Source: Silurus meridionalis
Taxonomy: Eukaryota > Chordata > Actinopteri > Siluriformes > Siluridae
Direction of reading: 5' to 3'
Assembly: GCF_014805685.1 (NCBI RefSeq)
Contig: NC_060900.1
Coordinates: forward strand, 4,610,101 to 4,674,100
DNA: 64,000 bases
Below are positions 1 to 12,200 of the stretch, one piece after another. Every line of letters starts with the position of its first letter. The stretch's first letter is position 1. A program made the position numbers and the translations under genes. The notes beneath the pieces are model-generated. The model saw only the letters and a list, made by a program, of their open reading frames with translations, was not told the DNA's origin and ran no database searches.

Positions 1-379
1 AAAATAAATCATACATCAAGTGTATAAAAAGAATAAATTCACACATTTGGAATAGTGACTCTTTTTGAGAATGAATCCGTTTCTTTTTTTTTTTTTTTTT
101 TAGCAAATCTTTAAATGAAATGTTCATTCTTGTAATTGAAAGACTCAAGTCGTTTAGATGAAAAAAAATGACCTCCTGCTAATAGAAAACTTATACAAAT
201 TGTATTTATTTAATGATTATATTGCAAGGTGCCAAAGATAAAAGCTAGGTCTTTTACCATGTAAATATCTTTACTGTACATATCTTTCAATTTAATTCAG
301 TCCAATTCAACAAAATTCCAGGAATAGAGTACATGTGTAGAAATATGTTGATAAAAGAAAATAAATGTATTTTTTCTGT

Positions 380-427
380 AATTATTATTATTATTATTGT
401 TATTATCATTATTATTATTATTATTGA
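380..427. repeat. (ATT)n microsatellite
   Basis: Trinucleotide array of ATT with a few G and C interruptions. The 60- to 65-codon open frames that overlap it read as poly-Asn or poly-Ile and are artefacts of the period of three. Confidence 0.9.
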
Positions 428-552
428 TATTGTTTGGAAGGAGTCTCCAATCCCAGAAGGCAGAGCTGTAAGCTGCCAAGCTGCCTTTTTGTTCCTTTTA
501 AAAATTTCAGATAGAAAATTCCTGATGTAATTTTTTGATATGTATATATTTA

Positions 553-640
553 TTCCTAGTGAACAAACCAGAGGTGCCAGAGTCGACGTTCAGAAAAACC
601 ACAATATGACCCAGACTCAAAAAGGAGGTGAACCAATATT
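553..640 (+). repeat. Fragment of a fish dispersed repeat
   Basis: The segment with 'cctagtgaacaaaccagagg' followed by 'ccagactcaaaaagg' is alignable by eye with the part of the repeat at 2585-2850 that reads 'cctaatgagcaagccggtgg' and 'ccagacttaaaaggg'. It is short and diverged, and its limits are uncertain. Confidence 0.45.
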
Positions 641-2584
641 TGTGACACATAAATGGCAGCCTAATCACCTCTAAACAAAGCACCATGATGTAAAAATGAT
701 TATCTTTAATCAAAAATAAATAAATAAACAAGCTACCAATAAAGTCCCAAAATTGTTTTTAGTCTAAACTAAGATTGAAGCACATACACCAGTGCTTAAG
801 TGCAGTTCCACTTCTCGTCTCTGGCGTCACTGCAAATTCTGCCAAGCACAACATGGGAGGGTACACAACATTAATCTTCACAAGTTGACACATTAAGTGC
901 TCACTGCAGCCTTTAACAACAGTCAAGTGTGCTTTTCACCATTAATCAACTCAGCATATAGAATGCCATGTTTACGTCTTGGGATTGGCCTGCTGTGCGG
1001 TGTTTACGAGTCTTTCTCTTACCCGGCATGTTGACTGATAATGACATCAGACGGAGCAAAATGCTGAGCTCAAATCCCTCTGCCTGGTGACCATAATGAT
1101 TCTTACTGTGCCAGTAGATGGTGCTGGTTGAGGATTTAATCCCGTGCGCTGATTATCCCTGGATTTGGCACGGTTTGAATTTCCGTACTGTCGTCCATCA
1201 CAATGAGGTGCCTGGACTCCCAGGCTTCTGGCTGGAAAGAAACGGAAGGGGAGCATGTACAATTTCAACCTCAACAGGAATTCCATTTGCATTTGTATCA
1301 GTCACAGCAGTCTGGTCACCGCTGGAGAAACCATTAGCTCCTCCACAGCTTGGCCCCATTTTTTTTTTTTCCGACCAAACAGGAATGGACATATATAAGC
1401 AGGGAAGTATCATCTTATAATATCATCTGCTTTGACCAAAGTGATGCCAAGATACAAGACGGTCTTGCACTTCGAGAGTTGATGAGACGTTGTGAAAAGG
1501 TGATGCCATGACACAACCATATGGTAATCATTTGGCTGCATCAATGGTGGGACGTAATCAGGCCGGTTTGTGGTACAAAATTACCACTGCTACTCATCAT
1601 GTGAACCTGCAGCCAGGCTTGAAAGGATTAATGAGGTATGAGCTCGGGCTTTGCGCCCGGGCTCACCCACTCGGCTTTCAGATGCGACGCACTGAGCCGT
1701 AGCAGCAATCCCATAAGTTTAGCATTGCACCGTATTTGTTTCTGACACTAAATGACATTTATTTTGATCATTCAGAAGCCCTAGAGCAGGAGTTCTCAGC
1801 TACATTTGGTGGGAAAGAGGATGGGGCTTGTGCGTCACACTGTAGCACATCAGTGTCAGAAGATTTTAAGTCTCATCTCAGCTCTTACATCCAACATACA
1901 GTAGACATTTGATTTAATGCATCCCAGAAAGAACCGTCGGCAAATTATACCAACAGTGCACTTTGTCAGTTTTAACTGGTTTGCACTGGGGTATTCCATT
2001 TTACAGTATTTTTTTGCAACAGAAGTATTGTAAATACAATCTTCTTCTTCTACTATTACTATTTAGAAATAATCAGCGGTGGACGAAGTGCACAAACCAT
2101 GAACTTATTTTAAAGTAGAGAAACATAATATTTCGTTTGGTGTTGAGATGTTGCTGAACTGTATGTTGGGGATGAGTAGATATACCAAGCGCCAATCAAA
2201 ACAGAGCAAGCGCTCGACCCTCATTGGTGGATTGCCGCGTGATTGACCAGTAAAGTTTTTATCCACTCATAAATAAAAAAGAATGACTGATTTCACAAAA
2301 TGTAGTTGAGTAAAAAAAGATATTTTACTTGTATTGTATATATGTATTGAAGTTATTAAAGTAAAAAGTCTCCCCAAATGGAAATATGAATCTGTAGTAA
2401 AGAACAGATACACAAAAAAACTACAGTACTTAACAAGAGCAACGAATTACATTATTCATAATTACATAAATACATTTTTTACTGTCTGCCACTGGAAATA
2501 ATAGCATGCAAAAAAAAAATTCTAATCAAATCCCATCTGGTAACTCTACCAAAAGACTTTTCTCTGCCAACAACCTGATATTCA

Positions 2585-2850
2585 AGTTGATTCAATTCAA
2601 TTCAATTTTATTCGTGTAACGCTTTTAACAATAGACAATAGACACGAAGCAGCCTTACAGAATTAAATAGATTACGCATATAACTTTTAATTTTTATAAA
2701 TCGTCAATATAAGTTTATCCTTTATAAATTCATCCCTAATGAGCAAGCCGGTGGTATCAGTGGCAAGGAAAAACTTCTTGTGAGGAACCAGACTTAAAAG
2801 GGAACTCATCCTCATAAGAGATGACCAATATTGCCGTTCCTTTTTGCTGA
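2585..2850 (+). repeat. Fish dispersed repeat of the 'ttcaattcaattcaatttta' type
   Basis: It begins with tandem 'ttcaa' units, then 'cgtgtaacgcttttaac', an A-rich middle, 'cctaatgagcaagcc', 'ggcaaggaaaaacttc' and 'aggaaccagacttaaaaggg'. From memory this order of motifs is a very common interspersed repeat of teleosts. No protein is encoded. I cannot assign its transposon class from sequence alone. Confidence 0.65.
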
Positions 2851-3499
2851 AAAACCGATATCTTAAACTTAATCACAAATATCAACTATCATGGTACAAC
2901 AATTTTGACATGTTTGCACAAGGCAGTTCCCAAGCTTGTGCCGAACAGCAGCACAGGGACATTTCATAAATGCCACGGGTGCTTGTCTGCTATTTCCTGC
3001 GGCACCACAAACATCTAATAGTCTCTTTGATTATATCTATTGTTGAGGAGGGGGGAGGTTTTGGTTGCAGGGGCCCCTGGGAACAACATGCTGAATGTAC
3101 ATTCATTTAAAAAGAGCTGGGACATTTTCTGCCAGGGTAATGCCTCTCAACCCAGAAACCCATTTGAAAGGCATTGCATAACCTGAAAGAGACTCTCAGC
3201 CATACTAAGACCTAGAGTAAGATGGTGGTTTTTTTTTTTTGCAGTGGATTTGGATTTATGCAGGAATGTGCATCTGTGTTCTTTCAAGTAAGCAAGTCTG
3301 GAGAAACACAACCTTCATTTCCATGTCCTCTGAGAGTTGTACCAGTCTACCATTCTGGTTCCATCTGTGTCTTTCACAAAAGGATTTATCATGGTCAAAA
3401 ATGTATGCTTTCCAGAACAGAAATCTTCTCTACCCCCCCACCCCCTCTACCCACAATCATTTATTTTCCAACCATGGTGAACAAACATTTTTGTGTATT

Positions 3500-3815
3500 G
3501 TTTTCTCCTGCATATGGTAACTGCTTTATCCTGGTCGGGGCTGCGGTTGAACTGGAGCATATCCCGGGAACCCTGGGAGTGAGGCGGGAATATCCTGGAC
3601 TGGAATGGATCATACCCACACACATTAACACACTCAGTTCCACTTAGGAACAATGATTTTGAAGTGTCTATCCGCTAACATTTTTCAGTAGGTAACCGGA
3701 GAACCCGTAGGAAATTGTGTGCAAAACACATGTAACTTGTGCTCAGGATTGAACCCTGTAGCTTTACAGGTAAAGTAATAGTAACTGCTGTGCTAGTAGC
3801 ACTATACTCCAGAAA
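3500..3815 (-). mobile_element. tRNA-derived SINE, old copy (family A)
   Basis: Read on the minus strand, the right end has a Pol III B-box-like 'gggttcaatcctgagc' preceded by a weak A-box region. The body contains 'ctccggttacc', 'cacacactgagt'-like spacing and 'ggttcccgggatatgctcc'. This order (tRNA-like head, then 'ggttctccgg', then 'cccgggata.gctcc') fits a SINE family widespread in fish. It is diverged and has no clear target-site duplication. It overlaps the 141-codon plus-strand frame at 3222-3647, which is therefore not a gene. Confidence 0.65.
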
Positions 3816-4025
3816 GACATTTAATCAGTGAGAGAATAAAGTAAGTCGAAAGTAGTCAGGTTTAACGTTACTTAAAAATTATGCCACAATCAAGCTGAGT
3901 AAAATATGTATATGAGGAACACAGAGATCTTTGATGATGAAAGCACCACCTCCATTATTAGCTAAACTTGAAAAAGAAATTAGCTGGCTAGCTAGATTAG
4001 CCAAATGCTGTTGGGACTATCCTAC

Positions 4026-4100
4026 TACATTTACATTTACATTTACATTTGTGGCATTTAGCAGACGCCCTTATCCAGAGCGACGTACAAAAGTGCAAGT
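4026..4100 (-). mobile_element. 3' tail of an L2-type LINE or its SINE partner
   Basis: Four 'acattt' units (4027-4050) are followed by 'ggcatttagcagacgccc' and 'ttatccagagcgacgtac'. On the minus strand this is the ending 'gtcgctctggataagggcgtctgctaaatgcc' split here for length, with (aaatgt)n as terminal repeats, known for fish L2-clade LINEs and the SINEs that use them. Only the tail is present, which fits 5' truncation during target-primed reverse transcription. Confidence 0.7.
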
Positions 4101-4284
4101 CTGCTACGTTCAAATGGTTGAAATCTAATAGTTACAGAAGCAATTATATCCTTAGCGATAAAGCAAACATAATAAGCCTGTTAACATAAAACCAACCTGG
4201 ACAGCTAGCCTAGCTCTCTCAGCTAGCTGATGGTGTTTCCACAGGTGGGATGGTGTGAAAGCTGTGAAATCCCGATATGTCTAT

Positions 4285-4495
4285 AATAGAAGAACATTTT
4301 TGTCACATATACATTACAGCACAGTGAAATTATTTTCTTCGCATATCACAGCTTGTTTGGAAGCTGGGTTCAGAGTGCAGAGTCAGCCATGATACAGCAC
4401 CCCTGGAGCATTGAGGGTTAAGGGCATTGCTCAAGAATGGCAGCTTGCTGATACCAGGGCTTGAACCCCTGACATTCCGAATTAATTAAATCTTA
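4285..4495 (-). mobile_element. tRNA-derived SINE (family B)
   Basis: On the minus strand a head with 'aggggttcaagccctgg' (B-box-like) is followed by 'attcttgagcaatgcccttaaccctcaatgctcc', a body, and the end 'tttcactgtgctgtaatgta'. A plus-strand relative of the same order of blocks lies at 5668-5882, so the two form an inverted pair about 1.2 kb apart. The copy is diverged. Confidence 0.6.
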
Positions 4496-5063
4496 ATTCA
4501 TATTTAGATCATTTTCTTAATATTTAGAAGCATTAAGAGTGTTAATATTGCAGGGACCAGATCAATACATGATAAACGTTGCTACATTTATTGCTAACTA
4601 AGCATGTAGCCCTTGAATTATACAATACACTTTGGGGTACATGATCAGTCATACAGCATTAGTCATTAGCCTACACTCTTCCTATTTGAAGTAAAAAAAA
4701 ATACTTATGTGACAGATCTAGAATTTAACTGCAGTCGAAAAGTACAATGTGGTTTGTTACTTTCCACCTCAAAAAAGGTGTAATTTAAATAAATCGGTGT
4801 TGTTATTTGCGTGCTAAGAAGTAATAGAGAAAGAGCGGTGGATGGGTGGATGATCATGGGATCTGCGATCTGCTCTACCTTTCATGCTTTCCAAAGTCTG
4901 GTAGGTGGAAGGGGGGGAGAGAGGGGGACGCTTGCAGTTTGCGGTTACGGAAGCTGCTGTAACTACACAATGAGCGCTAATTGTCCCTCAATAGAAACAA
5001 AAACAAAGTAGGAAAAGCTACAAGGTGGGTGTGAAAGAAGGATCTGGAACAAGAGAGAAAGAG

Positions 5064-5103
<40 letters not shown>
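5064..5103. repeat. (GA)n microsatellite
   Basis: About 20 uninterrupted GA dinucleotides. The overlapping frame encoding poly-Arg-Glu is an artefact. Confidence 0.95.
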
Positions 5104-5105
<2 letters not shown>

Positions 5106-5667
5106 TTAAGAGACAGAGTGCTGATTAATGCTGTTGACTATACTGTCATGCTGCAATTAGATTTGGCCTGGGTGGGTTATGTTTTTGTCCTAAATATAAG
5201 TTTTTTTAGCAGTGTGGTTTCTGGCTTTGGTGAGGTCCAGACTTTGTTAGAGTACAAATAGATTACTGTGAAATATCCTGCCTCGTTTACCAATGTTCGG
5301 TACAGTAATTTCTCAAAATTGCTAAAAGATTGCCCTGCGGGAACATGGGTGTAGCCGTTTATAAATGACCAATTTCATAACGAAATGAATGTCATTTCCC
5401 TACGAACATTTCTGTTTAGTCAAGCCGAGCTACACTGTGCGTGATGCGTATAAAATAAGCGATACGTTCATTGCTTCTTTGTTTGTTTATCTTTAGTAGG
5501 CACATTATTCTGGCCAGAATTTCAGATCCTAAGTCTATCCTTAGACACTGAGGATGAGTTCAGGATAGAGCATTAGATGCTGCCAGGATTATGATTATGC
5601 GCCGGCCGAGGATTTGCATCAGCCACGCAACAGCATTTACATGACATGTCACATGTCATGGGGAGCT

Positions 5668-5882
5668 GGAAGCTCAAGGCTCTGGGTTACTGAACAGAGG
5701 GTCAGGGGTTCAAGCCCTGGTATTGCCAAGCTACCACTCTTGGGGCCCTTGAGCAAGGACCCTAACCATTAATGCTCCAGGGGCACTGTATCATGTCTGA
5801 CCCCAGCCTCTAACATTGCTGGGATATGCACAGAAATAATTTAATTGTGCTGTAAAGTACATGTGACACATATAAAGCTCTT
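5668..5882 (+). mobile_element. tRNA-derived SINE (family B)
   Basis: The head has 'gggttactgaacagagggtc' and a B-box-like 'ggggttcaagccctgg'. The body has 'gggcccttgagcaagg' and 'cctaaccattaatgctcc', and the 3' end has 'ttgtgctgtaaagtacatgtg'. It matches the minus-strand copy at 4285-4495. Pol III promoter boxes here belong to the SINE and do not mark a tRNA gene. Confidence 0.65.
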
Positions 5883-5889
5883 TTCTTTT

Positions 5890-7780
5890 CCTACATGGGC
5901 TCTGCACCTGCACAATTGTCTTCCGTTGGTTCAGTTGTTGTTTCAAGATGTTTCCTTGCTTCACAGTCCAGCTTTTGGGTTGTTTTGCGAGGTAATAATT
6001 TAATCTGCACCTGCATCTTCCGTTTGTGTTAGGTGACAGATGCCTGGGTGGTTCAGAGGACCATGTGGAGAATGTCCAGAAACAAACCGAAACCTGAGAT
6101 CAGGATCAAACCATGGATCATTTGATAATCCATCAGGCAACAGCTCTGCCCAGTGCACCACTATACCCTTTACAAGTTTAATCCTTAATGTATGGAAAAA
6201 ATTAAAGGCTTACAAGCACAATGAAACAGTAAATCTCATCATTTCACCCGCTGCCATACATGACGATAAATCCTGCAGCTTTAGACATTTCATATGCCTT
6301 TACATCAGCTGCTCTAAAAATAGTAGAAACCAGAAGCACACCAGATGTGATATGAAGATATAAACCCAGAAAACTCGGATATGAATTAAAAGAACTTGGA
6401 AACCAATCTGGTCAAGTCAGTGCTGTTTATCTGTCCCAGTGATCTTCCTGACTATATTTGGACAATAAAGCGTTTTAATTAAATGTGATTAGGTGTTGTT
6501 TTGACCTTCTGATGAACACTTACATATACCGTCATATATCAAATGCATCGTAAAAAAAGCCTTAAATAGCCCAGGAGAAGAGTTGGACAGGAATGTGGTA
6601 TAACCTGAACATCAAAAAAAGTGATGAAAAAGTGAAAGATTGTCAGTTTCTGGTTTCAGGGACAGGGTGTCAGGAGGGCGAGAATAACAAATCACAGTCC
6701 TGCTTTAATCACAGCAAGCAAATGGCAGACAAAAAAAGTGATGCTGCCAAGAGACATTTAGGCTTCTTAGATCAAGTGATTGTTTCAGAATATTCTTGTC
6801 AGGGAGCAAAACTCAGCTACCGAATTGGGTTTCATTTAATTATTCATCGTTGGATCACAAGAAACCATTCCCGTGCCCCATCATATACTGAGATCAACAT
6901 GAAAAGGATTTCAAAAGATTAATGAAAGAATAGAGATTTCTAAAAGCCTGAACTTTGAGCTCAGATGTTTCGGCTTGTGTCTTGTTTCTCTCCATTGATG
7001 TGCAGCGATGATAAATTGAGCGTATGATCACAAAGTGCTTGACCAAAGCGAAGCATCTGTAAACCAAGCGAATGACAAAAGCAAACCATGGAAACATCAG
7101 AAGAAATGATGCCTAAGCAGACATGTTTCAAATCAATTTCAGAACAAACAGCAGCTTCTGCTGTGGCGTAAACAGCATTTCGTAAATCATTTTTTAGAGA
7201 ATAATGCAACCCGAGTTTGCACGCATACTGTAAAGCACAAACCAACGAGCTTCTTCTTATTCACCTCCCACTAACCAACGGATCAAATACTGACACAGTG
7301 GCCACATGGGTTATTAGATTTTTCACCTTATTAAGTAGCAGTCAGTGATCATACCAAGTACATATTCTGTCATATTTGGTTTATAATAACCCGAGACAGC
7401 CATCGGTTTAATTGCTGTGCAAGTCATTGTTCATTTCAGCATCTCATTAAACATGAATATACATCATTTTATCAAATGCTTTTGATTGAAATGTGTTCAA
7501 GTTCAGTTGAAAGCATTCGAAACAGAAAAGGGCTAAACAAACAACAACGGATAAACAAACGAATTAGAGAAAGATGTAGCAAGTGATCACACTCAAGGAA
7601 TGGAATGGAGATGGATCACCAAAGGAAGCATAATTAACTCATTCTATTCATTCATTTTACTGATAAAGGAAATTGATAATTTGAAAGGTTTTGAAAACAT
7701 TGTTGTAACAATCGTAAAAACAGTCGTGAGAGATTTAACGGTAGCTGCTGATGTACAGTGTGCAGAAAAGAATCATTGAA
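5890..7780. other. AT-rich unique sequence, no gene seen
   Basis: Open frames of 107 and 109 codons (6040-6363, 6593-6922, plus strand) have no recognisable domain, no signal peptide and atypical composition. The surrounding sequence has stops in all frames. I see no repeat family here that I can name. Confidence 0.55.
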
Positions 7781-8455
7781 AAAGAATCATTTAATTTTTT
7801 TATATTAATAATTGAAGTAATTTAATTGTTTTAATTAATTATTCATCTATTAGTTTTTAGTTTTTTTCTGATGATGCATGATTAAGAGGCGTGATTTTCT
7901 TTCCACATGATTTATCAATTTTTTTTATTCTTTTTTTTTTTATTTTATGTTTGTTTTTACACACAATTTGTTTTATAAGATTGATTCATTTATTTGGATA
8001 TTTCTTTGTTCGATTAATTTAATTTCACACATTCTTTCCCTCACAGGATTTATAGCTTTTTAAATATTAATATCATTATTTTTTATTTATTTATATTTTT
8101 AAATATTTTTATTGATCAATTTCTAGGATCACTTAATTTTAATGTGATTCTTCTTCTTCTTTTTTTTTTCCATATTTAATAAAATTTTTTACATATAATC
8201 TTTTGAGAAGATTCACTTATTTTCCAGTACGTATTATTCCAAAATTATTGTTCACTTGTTTTTTTTTTTCGTTTTTTTTTTTGGGTTATTCATTTATTTT
8301 TTACACGTGATTCTTTGCACTGTTCTTTCTTTTTTTCCCCCACTCTTTTACATGAATCATTTCTGATGTTTTACTAATTATTTCTTTTCATGCACATATT
8401 CTCCCTTATGTGCTTATTTATAACGTATTTTTCACATGATGTCACGTAAAGTCGA
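7780..8455. repeat. T-rich degenerate repeat with 'ttcatttatttttcacatga' units
   Basis: About 0.65 kb of T-rich sequence in which short variants of 'attcatttatttttt' and 'cacatga/cacgtga/tcacgtaa' recur irregularly every 20-40 bases. The same kind of sequence occurs at 46090-46570. I read it as an old, strongly diverged minisatellite. No coding potential. Confidence 0.5.
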
Positions 8456-8894
8456 GTAGTTTTCAGTCTCTCAGTACTACAAGGTTTGAATCATGTTGTA
8501 AAAATATATTAGGTGCCTGTCTGTGGGTGAGAGAGTATAAGAAAGTAGACGGCACAAGAGTAAATGGCAGATTGATGAGTTTTAAGCAGATGGTAATGCA
8601 AAAAGTTAAAATGCGTGCAAAAAAAAAATTTCGTTTTTTTGTGCATGCGCATGCTAAAGACATAAAAGCAAAGAAGCAAAACAAACAAACAAAAAAATCT
8701 AGATAAAATCCTACCTTTGATCCCACAGAGGAGGGGATTCTGTATGTTGCACAATTTGGATTCTCCCATTGGCCGCAGTGTGGTTCCCACAGCCCATCAC
8801 TGCCCGATAAGTCACACCGAATGCAGTTTAAAGATAAATCTTGTTGGCATAATAAAAAACAGATTGCTGTGTGTCAACAATAGCCTCATGTAAC

Positions 8895-8928
8895 TTCCCT
8901 CCTTCCCTCCTTCCCTCATTCCCTCTGC
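8895..8928. repeat. Short CCCTCCTT tandem
   Basis: Pyrimidine-only stretch with 'ccctcctt' repeated, then 'ccctcatt' and 'ccctc'. Confidence 0.8.
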
Positions 8929-8929
8929 T

Positions 8930-9340
8930 TCATCCCGCTGTTTCCCATTGTCTTCTCCAGTAAAAACAGCCTGTCACATGGCTCGCGCTGCTGATAACTT
9001 TGCTAGACAAAACGCAGCCTTGTTTGTTCAGCCATTATGAAAAAGAAACGTTTTCTCTCAGACTACAACATCTAAAGTCCCACGGCTGCTTGCCGTACAC
9101 CAGCAGCCTTTAAAAAGAGAAACGTGCATGGGAAAAAAAATAAAAAAAGCAAGACTGCCAGCCAACAATCTCTGCATAATATGGTATTAATCGTTGCCAT
9201 TATTGCAGATTGCTTGCAGGGAGTTGCTGATTGGTTTGGCCCGACAAAGTGAGCATGTGGTGGCACTCAGAAAAGGTCACGAGTAGGCCTGATCTCTTGG
9301 GCCTTGCTGTCATCTAGGACAGTAAGGAATCAGGCGGGAT
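8930..9340. other. Complex unique block, candidate conserved non-coding element
   Basis: Sequence complexity is higher than in the flanks. It contains 'cataatatggtattaatcg' followed by 'ttgccattattgcagattgc' and 'gctgattggtttggc' (CCAAT-like on the minus strand, at about 9227-9241). There is no convincing open frame. Calling it a regulatory element is inference from base composition and AT-core sites only. Confidence 0.25.
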
Positions 9341-10387
9341 CAAATAGTCCTGCAAGATCTTGGACGGCAGAAGATGAGCCCATCTCTGTTGCTTTTGCTC
9401 CATATAGACTAACCTCTTCACCTTTCTCACGCGACTTTACTTGCAATATTCAACCATACCTCTAAATCAGGAAAAGAATCCCTCTTGCGAGGCAGAACAG
9501 ACATGTTTGGAAAGAAACGACTGGCATGCGGCTGGTCACAAGTGGACTAGCGCTTAGATGAAAGTTCTCTTATGATGAAAAAGCGTCCCGGGAGAATGCC
9601 CCAAGCCGACTCACCCACATAATTCACACGTAGACACAACTGTGCATTGTTGCACTCGAGCCACTGCCGCCTGACAAGCATCCGATACTTGTCGCTCCAG
9701 CCTCATCTAACGCGATGTGTCAACATCAGCGACTAAATAAAGAGCTGGTTCCCAGTGAATGTTTTTCTAAGCAGTAGGAAACGGCATAACCTTGAGATCG
9801 GATGCCTATGAAACGTCAGACAGGTGAGTATCCTAAGCAGCATACAATGTTATAGAGATTGATACAGACTTTCACATCCGGAGGATTAAGATGTGTGGAA
9901 ACGTGTGCTCCATTTTATAACTTCCCCCTTGTAAAATGGGTAAATGTTGACTTTAGGTAAATGGTAGCTAATCCAACTTTTGGTAAATGGTAGCTTTTGT
10001 AACGTACATATGGTCTCTGTGTTACAAAGGTTCGACTTATGATAACAATAGAGATACTACAAAATTTTCAAAATATCAAAAGTTTCGCACAGCATATTCG
10101 TATGTAACGGCATATGCTCCGCCCTCCACTCGCAAAACGGCGCTTATCCATGCACACGTGCTTTGTTTAGCTCATTTATGTACTGTGATTTTTTAAATTA
10201 TTTACAAAATACTGCATACAACCCGGTGATCACCATTCTACATAATAAACTACATAATGATCACCATTCTATAAGACTCCTGCGTAGGCTAAGCCATGTC
10301 TTGACTTACAATATTCAAAAAAGTTATATGGGGTCAGTACGCATCTCCATAGTAAGTCAAGGACTACATGTAGTTATCTGCAACTAA

Positions 10388-10600
10388 TAGTATGAAGGTG
10401 GCTAGTGGGTAATACATCCACCTCGTCACAGCTTCAGAGTTCCTGGTTTGATCCTGAAGGCTGGTATCTATCAAAAAGACCCCAATTGCCAAAAAATCCA
10501 TTGATGCATGGCAATGTGTGAAAATTCTACCTGAATATTTAATGAAACTATCCCAGGAACACTAAAAATGGGATGGGAATACACCCTGGCAACCTATCCA
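10388..10600 (+). mobile_element. tRNA-derived SINE, degraded (family A)
   Basis: 'aggtggctagtgggtaatac' looks like a worn tRNA A-box region and 'tcctggtttgatcctgaagg' like its B box. The downstream 'cccaggaacac' and 'gggatgggaatacaccctgg' match the body of the same family as the minus-strand copy at 3500-3815. Boundaries are approximate. Confidence 0.5.
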
Positions 10601-10659
10601 AAGCATGACAGGACCATGTTACAGCCAACTAAAGTGATTTGGCCATAATGGGAGGAGGC

Positions 10660-10835
10660 AGGGGTTTCAGTGGTTAAGACTTTAGCAGTTAAAGGTTGCA
10701 GCCTACTGATCACAAGGTAGTGTTCATACCCCAGCACTGCCAAGCTACCACAGTTTGGTCACCATGAACAAAGCCCTTCATTCTCCCTGTGATGTTTGTA
10801 CAGTTGTGTTAACCTGTGCCCACTGTAGCGTCCTG
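10660..10835 (+). mobile_element. tRNA-derived SINE with L2-type design (family C)
   Basis: 'tttcagtggttaagacttt', 'ctactgatcacaaggtagtg', 'accccagcactgccaagct' and 'gaacaaagcccttc' follow the order of a SINE present at several places in this window (40.3, 45.1, 47.5, 48.75, 54.8 and 56.6 kb). A stretch near 10690-10705 interrupts the usual order. The 3' tail is not clear. Confidence 0.6.
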
Positions 10836-11044
10836 TTCATGGAAGACATCTGTGGAGCCAGATGTCAGAGTTCTGTTATTCTAGGTCATCTGTCTCAACA
10901 TTTTGCATGTCTTGAGATGCTTTGCTTTTAAAACTTTGGTTGTAAAAAGCAGTTCTTAAATAAAGAGCTTGAACCAACTTTGGCCATTTTACAGAAAAGG
11001 TTTCTACCAAATAAAAGTCATTTGTGCTTCTCAGGGGATTCTTT

Positions 11045-11225
11045 TTCAGGAGTTTCTGAAATACTTAAACCAGCTCATCTGTCACCAACAACATCCACAT
11101 TCGAACTTTCCAGTTTAACATCACCTTCGAATCTTGATCTGTTTCTGCATGATTTTAGACTTAATCTGTATGCTGTTATCCAATTCTCCAATCAGCCAAT
11201 CATGTGCCAATGCAACTGAACTCAT
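11045..11225 (+). mobile_element. Tc1-like transposon fragment (family T2)
   Basis: 'caggagtttctgaaatactt', 'aaaccagctcatctgtcacc' and a later 'ctgcatgattttagactta' plus 'ccaatcagccaatcatgtg' resemble the internal and subterminal part of the element at 50281-50831. No terminal inverted repeat is visible. Part of the right side appears in the opposite orientation to the usual order, so it may be a rearranged piece. Confidence 0.45.
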
Positions 11226-11229
11226 TGCA

Positions 11230-12045
11230 ATGACCACAAACATTCCAGTCTTCTGAGCATGGATATCTTGCAGTTTTATTCCGATCTAGCAAATGAGGAA
11301 AATGATGCACATGTGTAAAAACAGCTGCACGCAGACCTCATCATCTGTAAAACAGCCTTTTGGGTAGTACCTTTGGTTTGGTATTCTGAAGGCCTACAAT
11401 ATACTCAGCTCGAACCATATGCCACAGATTAAATTGGATATGAAATGTAGCAGAAATGGGAAATGTTAGAGAACTAAATGATCTAGGGATCATTTAACTG
11501 CACAGCGAATATAAAATGAACTGCAGGTAATGTGAATGATTCTGAAAGCAGCTGAAATACATCTTTGCTATGAATTTGGACTAATATTTGTGCTAGGCCT
11601 CTGAATCTGGAAAAACAAGTAATTGTATAGACTTATCAAATGAAAGCAAATATCAAATGTTTCCCTTCTTCTAGTTAATAGAAGGTTCACATACTGTGTT
11701 TGTATATATACTGTATATATATATATATATATCTCCTCAGAGGTTGCAGAATATGTACAGCACTAAGAAATACTCAGTGGTTGTTTTTTCAGTTTTTTCA
11801 CTGTGGATAAAGAGAACATTCAATCCTGTCTGTGAAATAGTTTTTAGCTGATTAAAATTCATCAAATGGAAAATCTCAGCATATTATAGTGTTCTTGTGG
11901 ATGTTTGCTAGAGAAAAGCAGCTACTTGGTTTTTCACAAGTGAAGTGGCACAGTTATTCATCAGATCTCATCAAGTTAAGCATCTCACTTTGTCCACAAA
12001 GAACATTAATAAACTTTTGTAAATGTAAACAAATAGAAACTTTTG
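11230..12045. other. Unique sequence, no gene seen
   Basis: AT-rich with a short (TA)n run near 11714-11731. No exon, RNA gene or transposon was recognised. Confidence 0.55.
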
Positions 12046-12050
12046 CTTTA

Positions 12051-12200
<150 letters not shown>

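Larger units (their letters stand above)
1..2580. other. AT-rich unique sequence, no gene seen
   Basis: No supported coding exon, RNA gene or intact mobile element was found here. It contains a poly-T run (86-102), an ATT microsatellite (380-427), a fragment resembling the dispersed repeat at 2585 (553-640) and a more GC-rich block at about 1000-1700. The open frames of 60-100 codons show no family resemblance and lie on both strands in overlapping frames, as expected by chance. Confidence 0.6.

Noticed and set aside
3222..3647. 141-codon plus-strand frame
   Set aside because: Its second half lies in a reversed SINE and the first half begins in a T run; no domain recognised.
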